Shown here: piece by piece, positions 1-10,850 of the stretch | Position numbering within the stretch: the first letter of the stretch is position 1 | How the letters are laid out: every line of letters starts with the position of its first letter | From: Melieria omissa | Taxonomy: Eukaryota > Arthropoda > Insecta > Diptera > Ulidiidae | NCBI GenBank assembly: GCA_963971225.1 | Contig: OZ020268.1 | Span: forward strand, 50,208,404-50,272,403 | Reading direction: 5' to 3' | Length of the DNA stretch: 64,000 nt | Translations under genes and position numbers: made by a program | The notes under the pieces: model-generated | What the model was told of the DNA's origin: nothing | Database searches by the model: none | Seen by the model: only the letters and a program-made list of their open reading frames with translations

Positions 1-78
1 ATTAAAATAAAATAAAATAAAATAAAATAAAATAAAATAAAATAAAATAAAATAAAATAAAATAAAATAAAATAAAAT
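1..78. repeat. (AAAAT)n pentanucleotide microsatellite
   Basis: The window opens inside an almost perfect run of the pentanucleotide AAAAT, about 15 units, that probably continues to the left. The same motif recurs at 54380-54650 and 56517-56605, so it is a locally common simple repeat. Confidence 0.97.
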
Positions 79-79
79 G

Positions 80-1299
80 AGTTGAAATGAAAAAATATAA
101 TACAAAAATGAAGTAAAGGAATAGGAATAGAAATATAAATATAAAAGAAATAGGAATATTAAAAGAATATAGAAAATCATGAGAGTTTAAGCAGTTAAAA
201 TGGAAAGGAAGTTATGGGAAAATAAAAGTGAGTATAGCAAAGGATGTCAAATATAAAAATAGACAAACAAATATTGAAATGAATAGCAGAAGTTGTGAAA
301 ATAAAGGAAAGCAAAAGCGAAAAGATGAAAATATATTAAAACATAAAAATAGACAGATTTGTGTGGCCAACATTTTGCCGAGATTGCTGCTTTCTGTTTT
401 GGTTCACCTTTAATGCCATTTTCAATATTCATTCGGCCACAAGATGAACATAGAAATATGTAAATGAAAGTGCCTCCATTTCCCCCAAAATATGCAAAAT
501 ACGTACGTACATACATACATTGATATGTAATGCCACATGCGGCGCATAAATAAATCAGCGTTCACTACTCGGGAATTTGTATTTGTTACACATTTGTTGG
601 CCAAAAACACTACTGACTGCTTGCATTGTAATCCGGGCCACATGCGCGGCGCCACTGTCAGGTCCGTTGTCCCATCTTTCATGCGTGCCACAGTAGTCGG
701 CACTCGGCACTCGACAGTCGACGGCAACGTGCGGCCAGCAGTTGTATTGATTTTTTGTGGCTCATAAATTTGTTAGCTCGCAAATAATAAATGTCACACG
801 TGGGCGTCGGACATTTGTGTGCGAAATTTATGCGCTTCAGTGAGTGTGTGGGGCACACAGTAAAGTCTTTTTGCTTTTGGTTTTTTATTGACAAATTTAC
901 TCGACGTCGACACTTGACTGCATATGTGAAACTCTGCCACAGCTTAGTTGATGACGTGCGGCGTTATTGCGGTGTGTTGTTGTTGTAGTTGGGGTCAAAT
1001 CTTAAGGCGTTGTTCAGTAGTGGAGCAGTTGAGTGGTGTAATGCACATGACGAGGGCGCAAGGCGCAAGGCGCCTTCGAAACGCTGCAGTTTGCAGCGAT
1101 TTTGCTTTCTATAGAAATCATAAACATAAACTTTGGATATGGCCACATAAAGATAATGTCTTTGGATTTTTATGGCAAAAACGTCAGAGGGTAACGTGTT
1201 GGTGAGAGCAAAGCAATGAACTCAATGGGTGAGATTGCTTGATTTACTTGAACGATTAAAGTGGTTTTAATGCAATTTAGTGATGGGGAGGATAGGAAT
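80..1299. other. No gene recognised; AT-rich flank
   Basis: About 1.2 kb in which every reading frame is short and unlike any family I know. The 535-1100 part is less AT-rich and has several ATG-started frames of 60-100 codons on both strands, but they overlap, have no splice context and no recognisable residues. Confidence 0.6.
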
Positions 1300-1600
1300 A
1301 GTTGGAGAATGTCTTAAGTGGCAATCAAATCCACGACCTTTGAAATTAGAGCCCGTTAGATTTCAAAGAAACTTAAGAAAGAGGCGGAAGAAGAGACATT
1401 TGGAAAAGTGCCTTCAGTGGCAATCAAACCCATGACTACTAGAATTGAGGTCCAGTACAAGAAGAGACTTTACAAAGAGACGGCCCTGAGAGACATTTGG
1501 AAAACTGCCTTAAGTGGCAGTCAAAGTGGCAGTGACTTCTAGAATAGGAGCCCAGTATGCTTCAAGCTGGACTCCAAAGAAACCCCACTGAGAGACTTAG
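1300..1600 (+). repeat. Degenerate tandem repeat, about 98 bp unit, 3 copies
   Basis: The phrase AAGTGGCAATCAAA (or CAGTGGCAATCAAA, AAGTGGCAGTCAAA) recurs near 1316, 1414 and 1511. Each is followed by a similar block with GACATTTGGAAAA and a GAGCCCAGTA-like motif. The copies differ by many substitutions and small indels, so the duplication is old. No coding sense is evident. Confidence 0.75.
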
Positions 1601-2920
1601 AGACACTCCGCTACTATCTGCAAATGCAACAGCTTGACTTTTGCCGCCTTCAGCAATTAAAAAAATTAGCATAAAAAGAAACATGAAACAAAATTGCAAA
1701 CATAAAAACTTTGCCAAATTCTTCCAACGCTTTCACTTTCCGCCTTCTTGTGCGCATTGCTTTGGCGCTTTGCGGCAGCTTTTGACGTCTGGCAGTGTCA
1801 TTTGTCAAACGCCAATTCCGTTGCGACCAACCAACGCTCACACTTTCGCAAAATGTAAATTGCTTGCTCTACAAGACTGCCACCTCTTGTGCCAATTTAA
1901 GACTAGACTGAAAATTGTCACCCTCGCAGGCACACACTCACACACACACATACACCACAACTGCACTTAATTCCAATTCACTTTCGCTAATGATGCTCAA
2001 TTTTTTGCTCCATTAATCTTGAACGCACACAAACACACGTGTACGCCGAAGCCAAAGCCCACTCAGCGCCTCACAGCTCTCCGTTCAACCGTCACTGCCC
2101 CCCTTAATGCAACTCTGCGCTTGGTCGCGCTCTCACAGATAGTGCAATTAATATTCGCAAATCGCTTTAATAGTGTTGCTACAGATTTTTCCGAAATCTT
2201 TCCCCATTCGCTCACGTTTTTCCTTTCCTCGTTCTGCCTTCAACATTGCAGTTGCTTTGCCTCGACTGCAAATTCTTGTCGCCGCTTTTCTGTGTAAATT
2301 TACGCCATTTTCTCATTTTAATTGCTTTCAATGTGGCTGCACGTTGCATTTGGCACCCTTTGACTCTCTCGACAGTTGGCCGTGTTTGGGTCGCAGTCAC
2401 CCAAATTCGCTGCTTGTAAAATTTACTGTTCACACTTGAGCGGCTAGAAATGAATTGGCGTTGGAATAGGGGGCGAGGCGAGTGTGAAAGCAGTCGATTT
2501 CCCAAATTGCGCTCTGATGCCATTAATCATTGAAATTTGCCATATTTTCTTGAGATTTGCCCACACGATTGCTGCACTGCGTAGCTAAACGAATTAAATT
2601 TGCTGTCAAGGATAATCAAGAAGGCAGCTGTGGCCAAAGTGAGGTAAATCAAAGCTAGATTGACGTTGTTTTTATTGACAATTGAAAGCTTGCATTCATC
2701 TTTTCCATTTACAAAAGTGGGAATGAAAGCAATGTCGCTAATTATGTACAAAATTCTTAACATTCAGCGTTCTTCAAATTGTTTGAATTGATCACGAAGA
2801 CAAAATGACTAAAATCATTAAAGCCAAAATGTTAATTGTAGTCAAAAGACTCCTTTATCCTAGTTAGCATAGGTTCAGATCTGGGCAATCAAAGGTATCT
2901 AAACTGGTTGTTTATTCTGA
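1601..2920. other. No gene recognised
   Basis: Mixed-composition non-coding sequence with a short CA-rich run near 1930-1950. Frames up to 109 codons exist but are compositionally driven and have no family signature. Confidence 0.6.
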
Positions 2921-2924
2921 AGAA

Positions 2925-3690
2925 TGCATTTCAAAAGAATCACCAGGTGTATGCTGTCTACAAGAACTTTATAAAAGCTTTCTATGAAATCTTGCACCAG
3001 TTTCTAATCAAAAAGTTAACCAAATGTTTTACTGAAGATTGCACTTCAAAAGAATCACCAGGTGTATGCTGTCTACAAGAACTTTATAAAAGCTTTCTAT
3101 GAAATTTTGCACCAGTTTCTAATCAAAAAGTTAACCAAATGTTTTACTGAATACCAGGCGTAGTAATTCAATAGAATTACCAGGCGTTTGCTGTCTACAA
3201 GAATTCTAAGCAAAAAGTTGGCTGACTCGTTTTTACTGAAGACTGCATTTCAAAAGAATCACCAGGTGTACACTGTTTGCAAGGACTTTATCAAAGCTTC
3301 ATCAGACTTCAATCAAAAAAGGTACTGAAATGCTAAAGACTGCCTTTCGAAAGTATCACCAGGTGTATGCTGTCTACAAGGATTCTAATTAAAAAGTTGA
3401 CTGAAAGGTTTTACTGAAGACTGCCTTTCAAAAGAATCACCAGGTGAACGCTGTCTGCAAGGACTTTATCAAAGCTTCATCAGATTCCAATCAAAAAAAG
3501 TTTACTGAAATATTTTTACTAAAGACTGCCTTTCAAAAGAATGACCTGGTGATTCTTTTGAATGCTGCTTTTGTATGCTGTCTGCAAGGATTGTAATCAA
3601 AAAGTTGACTTAAAGGTTTTTCCTGCATTTTAAAAGGATCACCAGGTAGATAATTTCTTCACAGATTTCTCCAAAACTTTCATTAGAATC
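2925..3690 (+). repeat. Tandem repeat, 115 bp unit decaying to about 80-100 bp, about 8 copies
   Basis: The first two units (2925-3039 and 3040-3154) are nearly identical and exactly 115 bp apart. Later, more diverged copies begin near 3165, 3243, 3342, 3423, 3526 and 3623. Each carries the core TTTCAAAAGAATCACCAGGT followed by GCTGTCTACAAG and CTAATCAAAAAGTT. The left end is freshest and the right end most decayed and shortened. The frame at 2908-3102 only reflects the periodicity. Confidence 0.9.
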
Positions 3691-3849
3691 TCGTATCGGA
3701 TACTAATCAAAAATATTTACTGACTTCTTTGACTTCGTCTTTCTGACTTTACTGATTCTTTCTCCGCCGTTTGCTGCAACTTCTGGTATATTTCAAAGTG
3801 GTATCTTGGGACCATTGTTCCTTCGTCATTCATAGACGCTGTTTTTCAA

Positions 3850-4190
3850 CTGAAAGTTTTTTGCTCTGGTTGGTTGATTGGTAGAGTGGTTGCTGTCACA
3901 GCTAGGTAGCACAATAAGCATATAAAGTGCCGTTTTTTCAACAAACGCATGAAGGAAGGGTCCCCCTTCCTGCTACAGTTTAACGCCGAATCTGAACAGC
4001 GGTTGACAGTTTTTCTTTCACACTTGGAGGTTTTGCCAGTGCCTAGTGTGGTCCTTGTAATTCTCATCTGCTTCATGTCGATAGCAATCGAAGTAGACGG
4101 GAGTTTCACCAACCCGAGCTAGGAATCGAACCTGAAGTGTCTGGTGTGAAGAGCCAGCACGCTACCCGCTGGACTATTGAGTCCGACTTG
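3850..4190 (-). mobile_element. tRNA-derived SINE, full head
   Basis: Read on the minus strand, the element begins near 4190 with a tRNA-like head. It has an RNA polymerase III A box (TAGTCCAGCGGG, 4165-4176) and a perfect B box (GGTTCGATTCC, 4122-4132), the two internal promoter boxes of tRNA-derived SINEs. The head is followed by a non-tRNA body down to about 3850. A second, 5'-truncated copy lies at about 58270-58385 in the same orientation and shares the B box, the next 50 bases (GTCTACTT.., CATGAA.CAGATG) and an AGAAAAACTG block. That makes this a dispersed family, not a tRNA gene. The 3' boundary is approximate and no target duplication was identified. Confidence 0.75.
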
Positions 4191-4195
4191 AAATC

Positions 4196-4940
4196 TCTTA
4201 CTAAGACTAAATATTTGAGGGATTCTTTGAAGCAAAGTCGCAGCCAAGTCTTATCCCATGTCAGCTTTTGTAAGACGCAATGGTTCTGAGTTCTTCAATC
4301 CTTAGACTCTCAAACTTTTTTACATTTGTCTTATCCGTTCAAAGTTAGAATATGTCTCATTTATTTGGAGTTCATATAACCATTTGCCTTTTGAATTGCT
4401 TAAATCGTATCCAAAAAGTTTTCTCTACACTTTCAGAATCCGAAACACACTTTCAGAAACTTTGCACGATCCATTCATCCATTTCTATCGCTTGTGTTTG
4501 ATGTGATTATCTGGTTGATTGATCTCGCTTCTTTTTTTAGAGTTGATTTTCAATATCCTGTAAAGATCTCTTTGATTTGTTTGACATTTTGATTTGCTAA
4601 GTGTTGTTTTCATCAAAGCAAATTGCGTTGTAATTGATTTCAATAATATGTCGAAGAACTCTGTAGTAGATTTCAATGGTTCGGAAAACAATATTTTTGA
4701 ATTCATTGAACTATTCCTATAGTTAGATTATGGATTATTATGCGTTAGTATCTAAATATTCTGCAGCTCGTTCTGTGTTAGTCTGTAGGCATTCAATAGC
4801 TCTTTCACTAATGAAATAAAATTGAAGACCAGCTTTCGTGGTGTCTTTTATTAAAGAAGAGCTCACTAACTAAACGTGCAATTTTGCATTATTTGGGTTA
4901 AAACATTGAACAACACACATTTGTTTGACCACTTTTGTTT
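4196..4940. other. No gene recognised
   Basis: AT-rich sequence with no frame above 75 codons and no recognisable element. Confidence 0.55.
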
Positions 4941-4944
4941 GCTC

Positions 4945-5065
4945 CTTGTTCACACCGCATGAGAGCTTAGGCTCTCAACAACGCCAATGCCATCTGTTGG
5001 TTATGTTAATCAATGGACGTTCTGTCAGGGTGATGGAGTTGCCATCTTTTGTCCGCCAGGTGAGA
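4945..5065 (+). repeat. Dispersed repeat copy A (cognate at 47810-47935)
   Basis: This block aligns by eye with 47810-47935. Shared landmarks in the same order are TTTG.TCCTTGTTCAC, GAG..TAGG, TGTTGGTTA..TTAATCA and GTTCTG.CAGGGT. The two copies are about 43 kb apart and in the same orientation, consistent with a mobile-element 3' region. I cannot name the family. Confidence 0.6.
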
Positions 5066-7255
5066 AGCCTTTGTATGTGTTAGTTTATTATTGGGTTATA
5101 TAGAGCGCCCTCTGTACATTCGTTGTTATTTGATAGGATGTGTTGTTGGGAAACACCAAAGTTTGTGTCTTTGATGAGTTCGTTTTGGTATGCGAGCTTG
5201 GTGTCTTTGATGAGCTGGTTTTGGATGATGTATGCGCTGCGAGCGATTCATTACAATGGATTGGAGTAGAAAGAATGGAAACTTATCCAAAGGGTGATTT
5301 GAGTGGTTAATGCTGAAGCAATGAAAAATAATTAAATTTTAACTATAAACTGATATTTGAAGAAAAGATATTAAATTTATTTTCAATCATTTTGAATCTG
5401 TTTTAATATAACTTTACACAGTGAGAAATTTCACAGTCCGTAAGCTGCCTTTTATGTTATTCCAATAGGGATGTTCAAGTACTTTTTTCTAAAATTTAAA
5501 ATTTCATCTGATTTCCATTGAAAATTTTTACATTTTTTAGCAAAGCTCAGAACGTTTTAATGTACAATTACAATTTGAAAAAAATATAAAAAAGGCCACA
5601 CTCGTATTTTTGTTATCTCAACACAGAAAGAACCTCAAATATTTTAATATTTTATTAGCAGCTTTCAAAATGCAATGCCATAACAAAGTGAAAATGTACT
5701 TGTTTTACAACAACAACAAAAAACTTGACTACAAATACAACAACATTGTACCTACAATGGCCAACATAAACATTTAATGCGCACTTGGTGAAACAATGAA
5801 CACTGAAGATAAACAAAAACACTCAAAACTATGCGCTGCGGCATTTCAGTAAATGGTAGAAGAAACAAAAACAACAATAATACCAACGAGAGAAAAACAA
5901 CAAAAATTATTTTACAACAATTACAACAAATTAAACTAAGCTATGCGCAACGCATTCAACGCGATTAGCCATGTGTGTGTGGCATCAACAACAAAAACAA
6001 TCACACAGAACTAAGGCAACAACAGCAACGCCAACAAAATGACAACAAACGAACAACAACAACAACAATAACATGCAACACGACATATGCGGGCCTTGAT
6101 GCGCTTATCGCAGCAGCAAAACACGCACACAGACGGACAGACGCATTGTTGCGCAGACAGACAGACAGACAGATGCATTGTTGGCGGCACAGCAACAGCC
6201 AGCGAACCAGCGAAAACACAAACAAGGCAACGAGCGCAACTGGCTGCTGCTCCTGCGGTGTTGGGTATCATTCATCCGGCCAATGCGGACGAGGGGGGCG
6301 CGAGGTTAACGAGCGCTGGTGATGTGTCCGCCAGCGGCGGAAATTACCGCAGCGCCGAACAATTACGAAAACCAGCGGGAGCAAAATAGCGCCAAGCAAA
6401 CAAAAACATTAACAACAACACTAACAATGCCGCACAAGTCACTGCCAACATTGCATAGAAAACGAAAAGGCAACGGCAACAGCAGCGGCCAAAATTAGTG
6501 TGCATCCGGTTGGTTTATGATTTGGCGCCGCCACCGTTGCATACGTTTAGGCGCGCCCCAAACAAAATGCGCTGAGCATTCGTCAGCAATGCGAAATGGC
6601 GGCCGCGGCAGCTGAAGTGTTCAGCGTTGCGAAGCACCCAACTCAAATCTGCAAAGCAATGAAATGAACGGGGGGGCGGGGGTGAGAGGGGAGATGCACT
6701 GCTGCTGTCCAAAATGTATGCAGATAGTGATGCGGTAAGTTTGGTGCAAGTTTGTGTGTGTTTTTTAAGACTTTTCTATTTACTGATTTACTTGATTTGC
6801 ATATTTTTATGCAATTTTAGTGGAAAAAGACTGCAATCTTTTTTTATGATTAGTAAGGATTCTATGACAATTATTATCACAAAAAAATTAATTGGTGATT
6901 AAAGAAAGATTTATTAAGTTAAAATGTAAAGCTAAGTGAAAACCAATAACTAAAAATAAATTGGTTAACTTTTGATGCACATAACTGCAACCAAAAATTT
7001 GATTCAGTAGTTCAAGAATACTTTTGATTTTAATCAAAATAATCATTAATAATCTAAACGTAATAATCAATTAAAAATGAATTTAAATTAATTAATTAAA
7101 AACAATTAAAACAAAAAATTAAGGAAATAATATTAATTTATTAAAATTAATAAAAAGAAAAATCATTAGGTACTTAATTATTTTTATAAGGTGTAGTAAA
7201 AAAATAAGGAGTAAAAATACGAATTATTTTGCATATATAAGAAACCTTCACACTT
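5066..7255. other. No gene recognised; CAA-rich and GACA microsatellites
   Basis: Contains many CAA/ACA runs (densest about 5700-6075), a GACA run near 6155-6173 and a long AT-rich stretch (about 6770-7250). Frames on both strands around 6000-6390 reflect the trinucleotide bias only. Confidence 0.6.
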
Positions 7256-7259
7256 GGCA

Positions 7260-7960
7260 TAGTTCAAATGGTCCAATTTAGGTCAAATAACTAGAAGTGA
7301 AATTCCATTATGCTTCACTCATAGAAACTCTCATTCCTGTTGGCAAACAATTGGCAGCGTCGACTTTCAGGAGCTTCTTTTAGAGCAAATTTGTTACCAG
7401 CAAAATCTTTCGGCATGGACAGTTACAGCTAGTAATCACTTCATGCCACGTTCGGACTATAATAATAAAATCGAAGCACTACAATATCTCAGCCAACATC
7501 GTGTAGCGAGTCCCTCTTGATGTGTGTGTGACCTAACACTGTCCTAATGGACACAATCCTTCTCCAGTGGGCCAAATCTGGTCTCTTCTGGGCAATTGCT
7601 TTCTTCAGATGGTCCAATTTTTGTGAATGTAGATCCCAATCAAGAGTTTGCACGTAGAATAATTCTTAGCTTATAGTAGATGATTTCCTCCTAATCGCCC
7701 AAACACGCAGCAAAACCTTTCTGACCGTCAATCATGGCTTGAGCAACGTTTGCACCGACTCAATGCAACTCAATTACGAACGGTTTTGCTTTAAATTGCC
7801 GCAAGTGGATTCACTTTTTATCATCAGTCGGCATCTAGTGTAGATTTTGTTGCAATTTAGCAGCGATTTGTAATTTAAAGTTCCATCCATACATCGAGCT
7901 TCTTTTTGTATCCACCTTCTTTTCAATTGTTTCAAAATGGTTTTTTATGCCATGTTAAGC
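7260..7960 (-). pseudogene. Decayed mariner transposase relic
   Basis: Several short peptide blocks on the minus strand, in the order and spacing of a mariner transposase, can be read across different frames with stops. From 5' to 3': a stretch near 7945-7895 resembling the region after the DNA-binding domain; EEIIYYKL (about 7690-7668), matching the WWDxxGIIYYELL region before the second catalytic aspartate; KLDHLKKAIAQKRPDLAH (7620-7567), a hallmark mariner block; a corrupted YSPxxAxSDY block (about 7455-7435), the region of the third catalytic residue; and SFYE.SIMEF (about 7331-7300) near the C terminus. The HQDNA motif is unrecognisable. No terminal inverted repeats were found. Mariner transposases are about 340-350 residues, so most of the C-terminal two thirds is represented, but it is dead. 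Confidence 0.72.
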
Positions 7961-8149
7961 TCCTGGACAATCAAAACATTGGTTACATGACAATTGGAGC
8001 GTTGTCCATTTTTTTAGATCACCAAAATGGATCAATTAATCAATCAACCAATCACGTGATGATTACAAAAACAAAATCATAAACAATGTTCACCTTTATG
8101 GAAGAGAAACTGTCAAATAGGGTATTTTATCTTTGTTGGTGTCCATATT

Positions 8150-8800
8150 TGCCGCGTAAACGCAGTCAAGTTAACACAAGACTGTCTCAGAAGTTTCTTA
8201 AGTATGAAATCGTATCTTTCTAATGCTATCTGGCGTAATCCTAATGGATTTGAACAACGTTAAAACAGATTACTGCTGGTCAAAGTTATCTGACGGACAA
8301 ATTTTCTCTTTGTTCATGCCCATATTTGACGCGCACTCAAACAAAACTGATTCAAACAATCACACTACTGTCTGAGAAGTTTCTTAAGTATGAAATCTTA
8401 TCTTCGTAATGTAATTTAGTACAACATTATAGCACTTAAACAACATGAGATACAGACTACTAACAATATCCTATGGAAAAATAAAGGATTCTCTATTTAC
8501 CTCCTTTTCTACTTATTTATTTCTTACTCAGTCAATCAATCACCAAACTTTCTGAGAAGTTTCATAAGCACGAAATCTATTCTTTCTAACGTCATCTCGT
8601 GGAACCCAATTGCATCCATGGATCGTGGAATAGAGAATACTAAAGCTATCTATAAGAAAAATAATGCAATTTCCGTCTACCACCTTTTCTACTTATTTCT
8701 TTCTTGCTCAGTCAATCAATCACAAAACTGTCTAAAATGTTTCTTCAGTACGAAATCTTTTCTTTTTAGGGTCATCTAGTATAACTAACTAATACTGACC
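8150..8800 (+). repeat. Tandem array of about 185 bp units, copy 1
   Basis: Four copies of a module centred on GAGAAGTTTCTTAAGTATGA lie near 8188, 8372, 8553 and 8734. Two upstream versions exist: a type with CTTTGTT.ATGCCCATATTTG (before units 1 and 2), and a type with CACCTTTTCTACTTATTT plus CTCAGTCAATCAATCAC (before units 3 and 4). Both also occur at 16690-17460 on the opposite strand, so this is a dispersed complex repeat with two monomer types. Confidence 0.85.
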
Positions 8801-10095
8801 TAAAAATTCAAATTAAAATCAAGTTTTGTTTACACTCCAACACGTTGTCACTTGGAATATTTAACTAATTAAAAATAAGTTAAATCAATTCCACAAAATC
8901 TCTTTAATCCCGCACACGTTTCGTATTTAAATGAAAAATAAAGCATTTATTCATACACTTTTTTTGTTTATCATGTGGATGTTCAAAATTAATTTGGTCA
9001 CAAACTGTAAATGCCAAACAAATAAATAATGCGAGTGTGTTGCGTAATGTGAATGAATGATGAAATGTGTCAATAAAATCAATTTTTTTGTTTTGTTGGC
9101 TTCCAAGTATTTAATTTGATTGTGTAATTTAGTTTTTACTATTTTCACAACTTTGTACTCCAATTTTTGCATAAAATAAAATAAATGTATGCCAATTAAG
9201 CAAATTAAATGCCAACAAATGTTTGAATGCAATTTTAATCAAATTTTATTTAATCACTTAAAGCATGAAATACTGACATGTGCACAAATTGAGGTGAAAG
9301 CAACAACGAAAAGTGTTTAAAAAAATATGCTAAAATATGCAAAACGCCAACAGCAAAAAATGAAATTTTTCAAATATAAATTTGTGGAGCTTCTGATAAG
9401 AATTCGGTTTAGTTTTAATGTGAATGAATATGAAATTAGTAGCAAGCAATTTAAATCTGCACTTGGAACGCTTTAAATGCACACACATACATATACATAA
9501 TTACACTGCATACCAACGCGCAGACGCTGGCCAACTATGCAATTTAAACGTTTAAATATTTGCACAGACAGAGTGCATTGGCTGCCCTTAACCCGACGCC
9601 GCCTCTCATTGGCCTCGCCCTTCGTTCCGCACCCGTTAGCCAGCATTCAATTTTAATTCGAACGGAAATTCATTTGACCCAACTGTGCAGCTGTGCTGTG
9701 ACAGTAGTCGCCGTAGTGGGCGCCGGTGTCTGCGATATGTCGGAAATTTTTATTTATACTCCCCGCGCTGTCCTCATCCGTTTCGGATATGTGCAACCAT
9801 CAAACTGGCGTTGAATGGCACGGAATTGTGACGTTTTCAGTGCCATTTGGCAGAGCAGTAAAGTGTATATTTGTGTGTGTGTGTGTGTGTGTGTGTGCGT
9901 ATAGGTTTATATGTGTGCGTGATCTACGAGCAATAATTGCTACAGTTGAATGAACACTGTGAAAAATTGGCTGCATTTTTTCAGCTTTTGAATACGGGGC
10001 GTATGAGTAACTTATGAATTTGTCTAAGTAATTTTTAGCAATGCTTGTTCTATTATATTCTACTTACCGCTACGATCTAATTCACTAGTTGAAGT
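8801..10095. other. No gene recognised; (GT)n at about 9870-9897
   Basis: AT-rich DNA, then a GT microsatellite. At 9996-10011 there is one copy of GGGGCGTATGAGTAAC, a motif that also marks the array at 14400-14960 and the repeats at 54147-54290. Confidence 0.55.
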
Positions 10096-10099
10096 GCGT

Positions 10100-10560
10100 G
10101 TCAGAAGACTATGGGTTCAAATCTAAATCAACATTTCATAGTGGAAACACTTTTCCTTAAGTCTCTGAAATTTCAATTTGAACCACATTAGCCAAGTAAG
10201 TTACAGTGAGTTCGAATTGCCATTTCAGCCAACATCACATAATAACAAGTTATCTGTCGACGATTGCCATTTGATTCTATTTGAATGGAATTATGTTTTC
10301 GGCCACCTAAGCTAAGTTCTTAAAGTATTCTTAAAGTTCGAATCTCAGTTTAAGCAATGCCATCCAATGAAAATGTATACCCCGGTGATCTCAATTTGAT
10401 TCTATTTAAATGAAATTATCTTTTAAGTTACTGTAACTAAATCCTTAAGCATCTGACTATAAGTTATGGCATTGTGAGCTCGAATTCCAATTCAACTAAG
10501 GACAGATATTGAACATTTTTACTTTTGATGATGACAATTTCATTATATTTAGAAAACATT
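10100..10560 (+). repeat. Degenerate tandem repeat, roughly 130-170 bp unit
   Basis: Recurring phrases are TTTGATTCTATTTGAATGGA / TTTGATTCTATTTAAATGAA (about 10270 and 10395) and GTTCGAATCTCA / GCTCGAATTCC (about 10335 and 10480), with CTTAAAG/CCTTAAG blocks between. It lies just beyond the 3' end of the intact retrotransposon. Origin unknown. Confidence 0.5.
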
Positions 10561-10850
10561 TTATTTTTTGCTTACTTAATTAAAGCCTTAAAGTTGATTA
10601 TGATTATGAATCAATCAGAAATCAGTCTTCAAGAGCAAATAAAACTTGTACAATAACAAAAAATCATATCTTTCGAACGTATTCACATCTATTTATTAAG
10701 GTCCAATAAAACCTGATTAGTTGTCAATATATGCAATCAGGGGATGTCAAGTTTCTGATTTTTTTTTTTTTTTTTTTAACAGGAACAAACGCGCAGGGGA
10801 TGACCCCTATTAATGCGAAGCATTGCGTTGGTTCAGGAAGGATATAAAGG

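Noticed and set aside
4100..4190. A functional tRNA gene
   Set aside because: A and B boxes are good, but no cloverleaf with paired acceptor stem forms, and a second copy with the same non-tRNA body shows it is a SINE.
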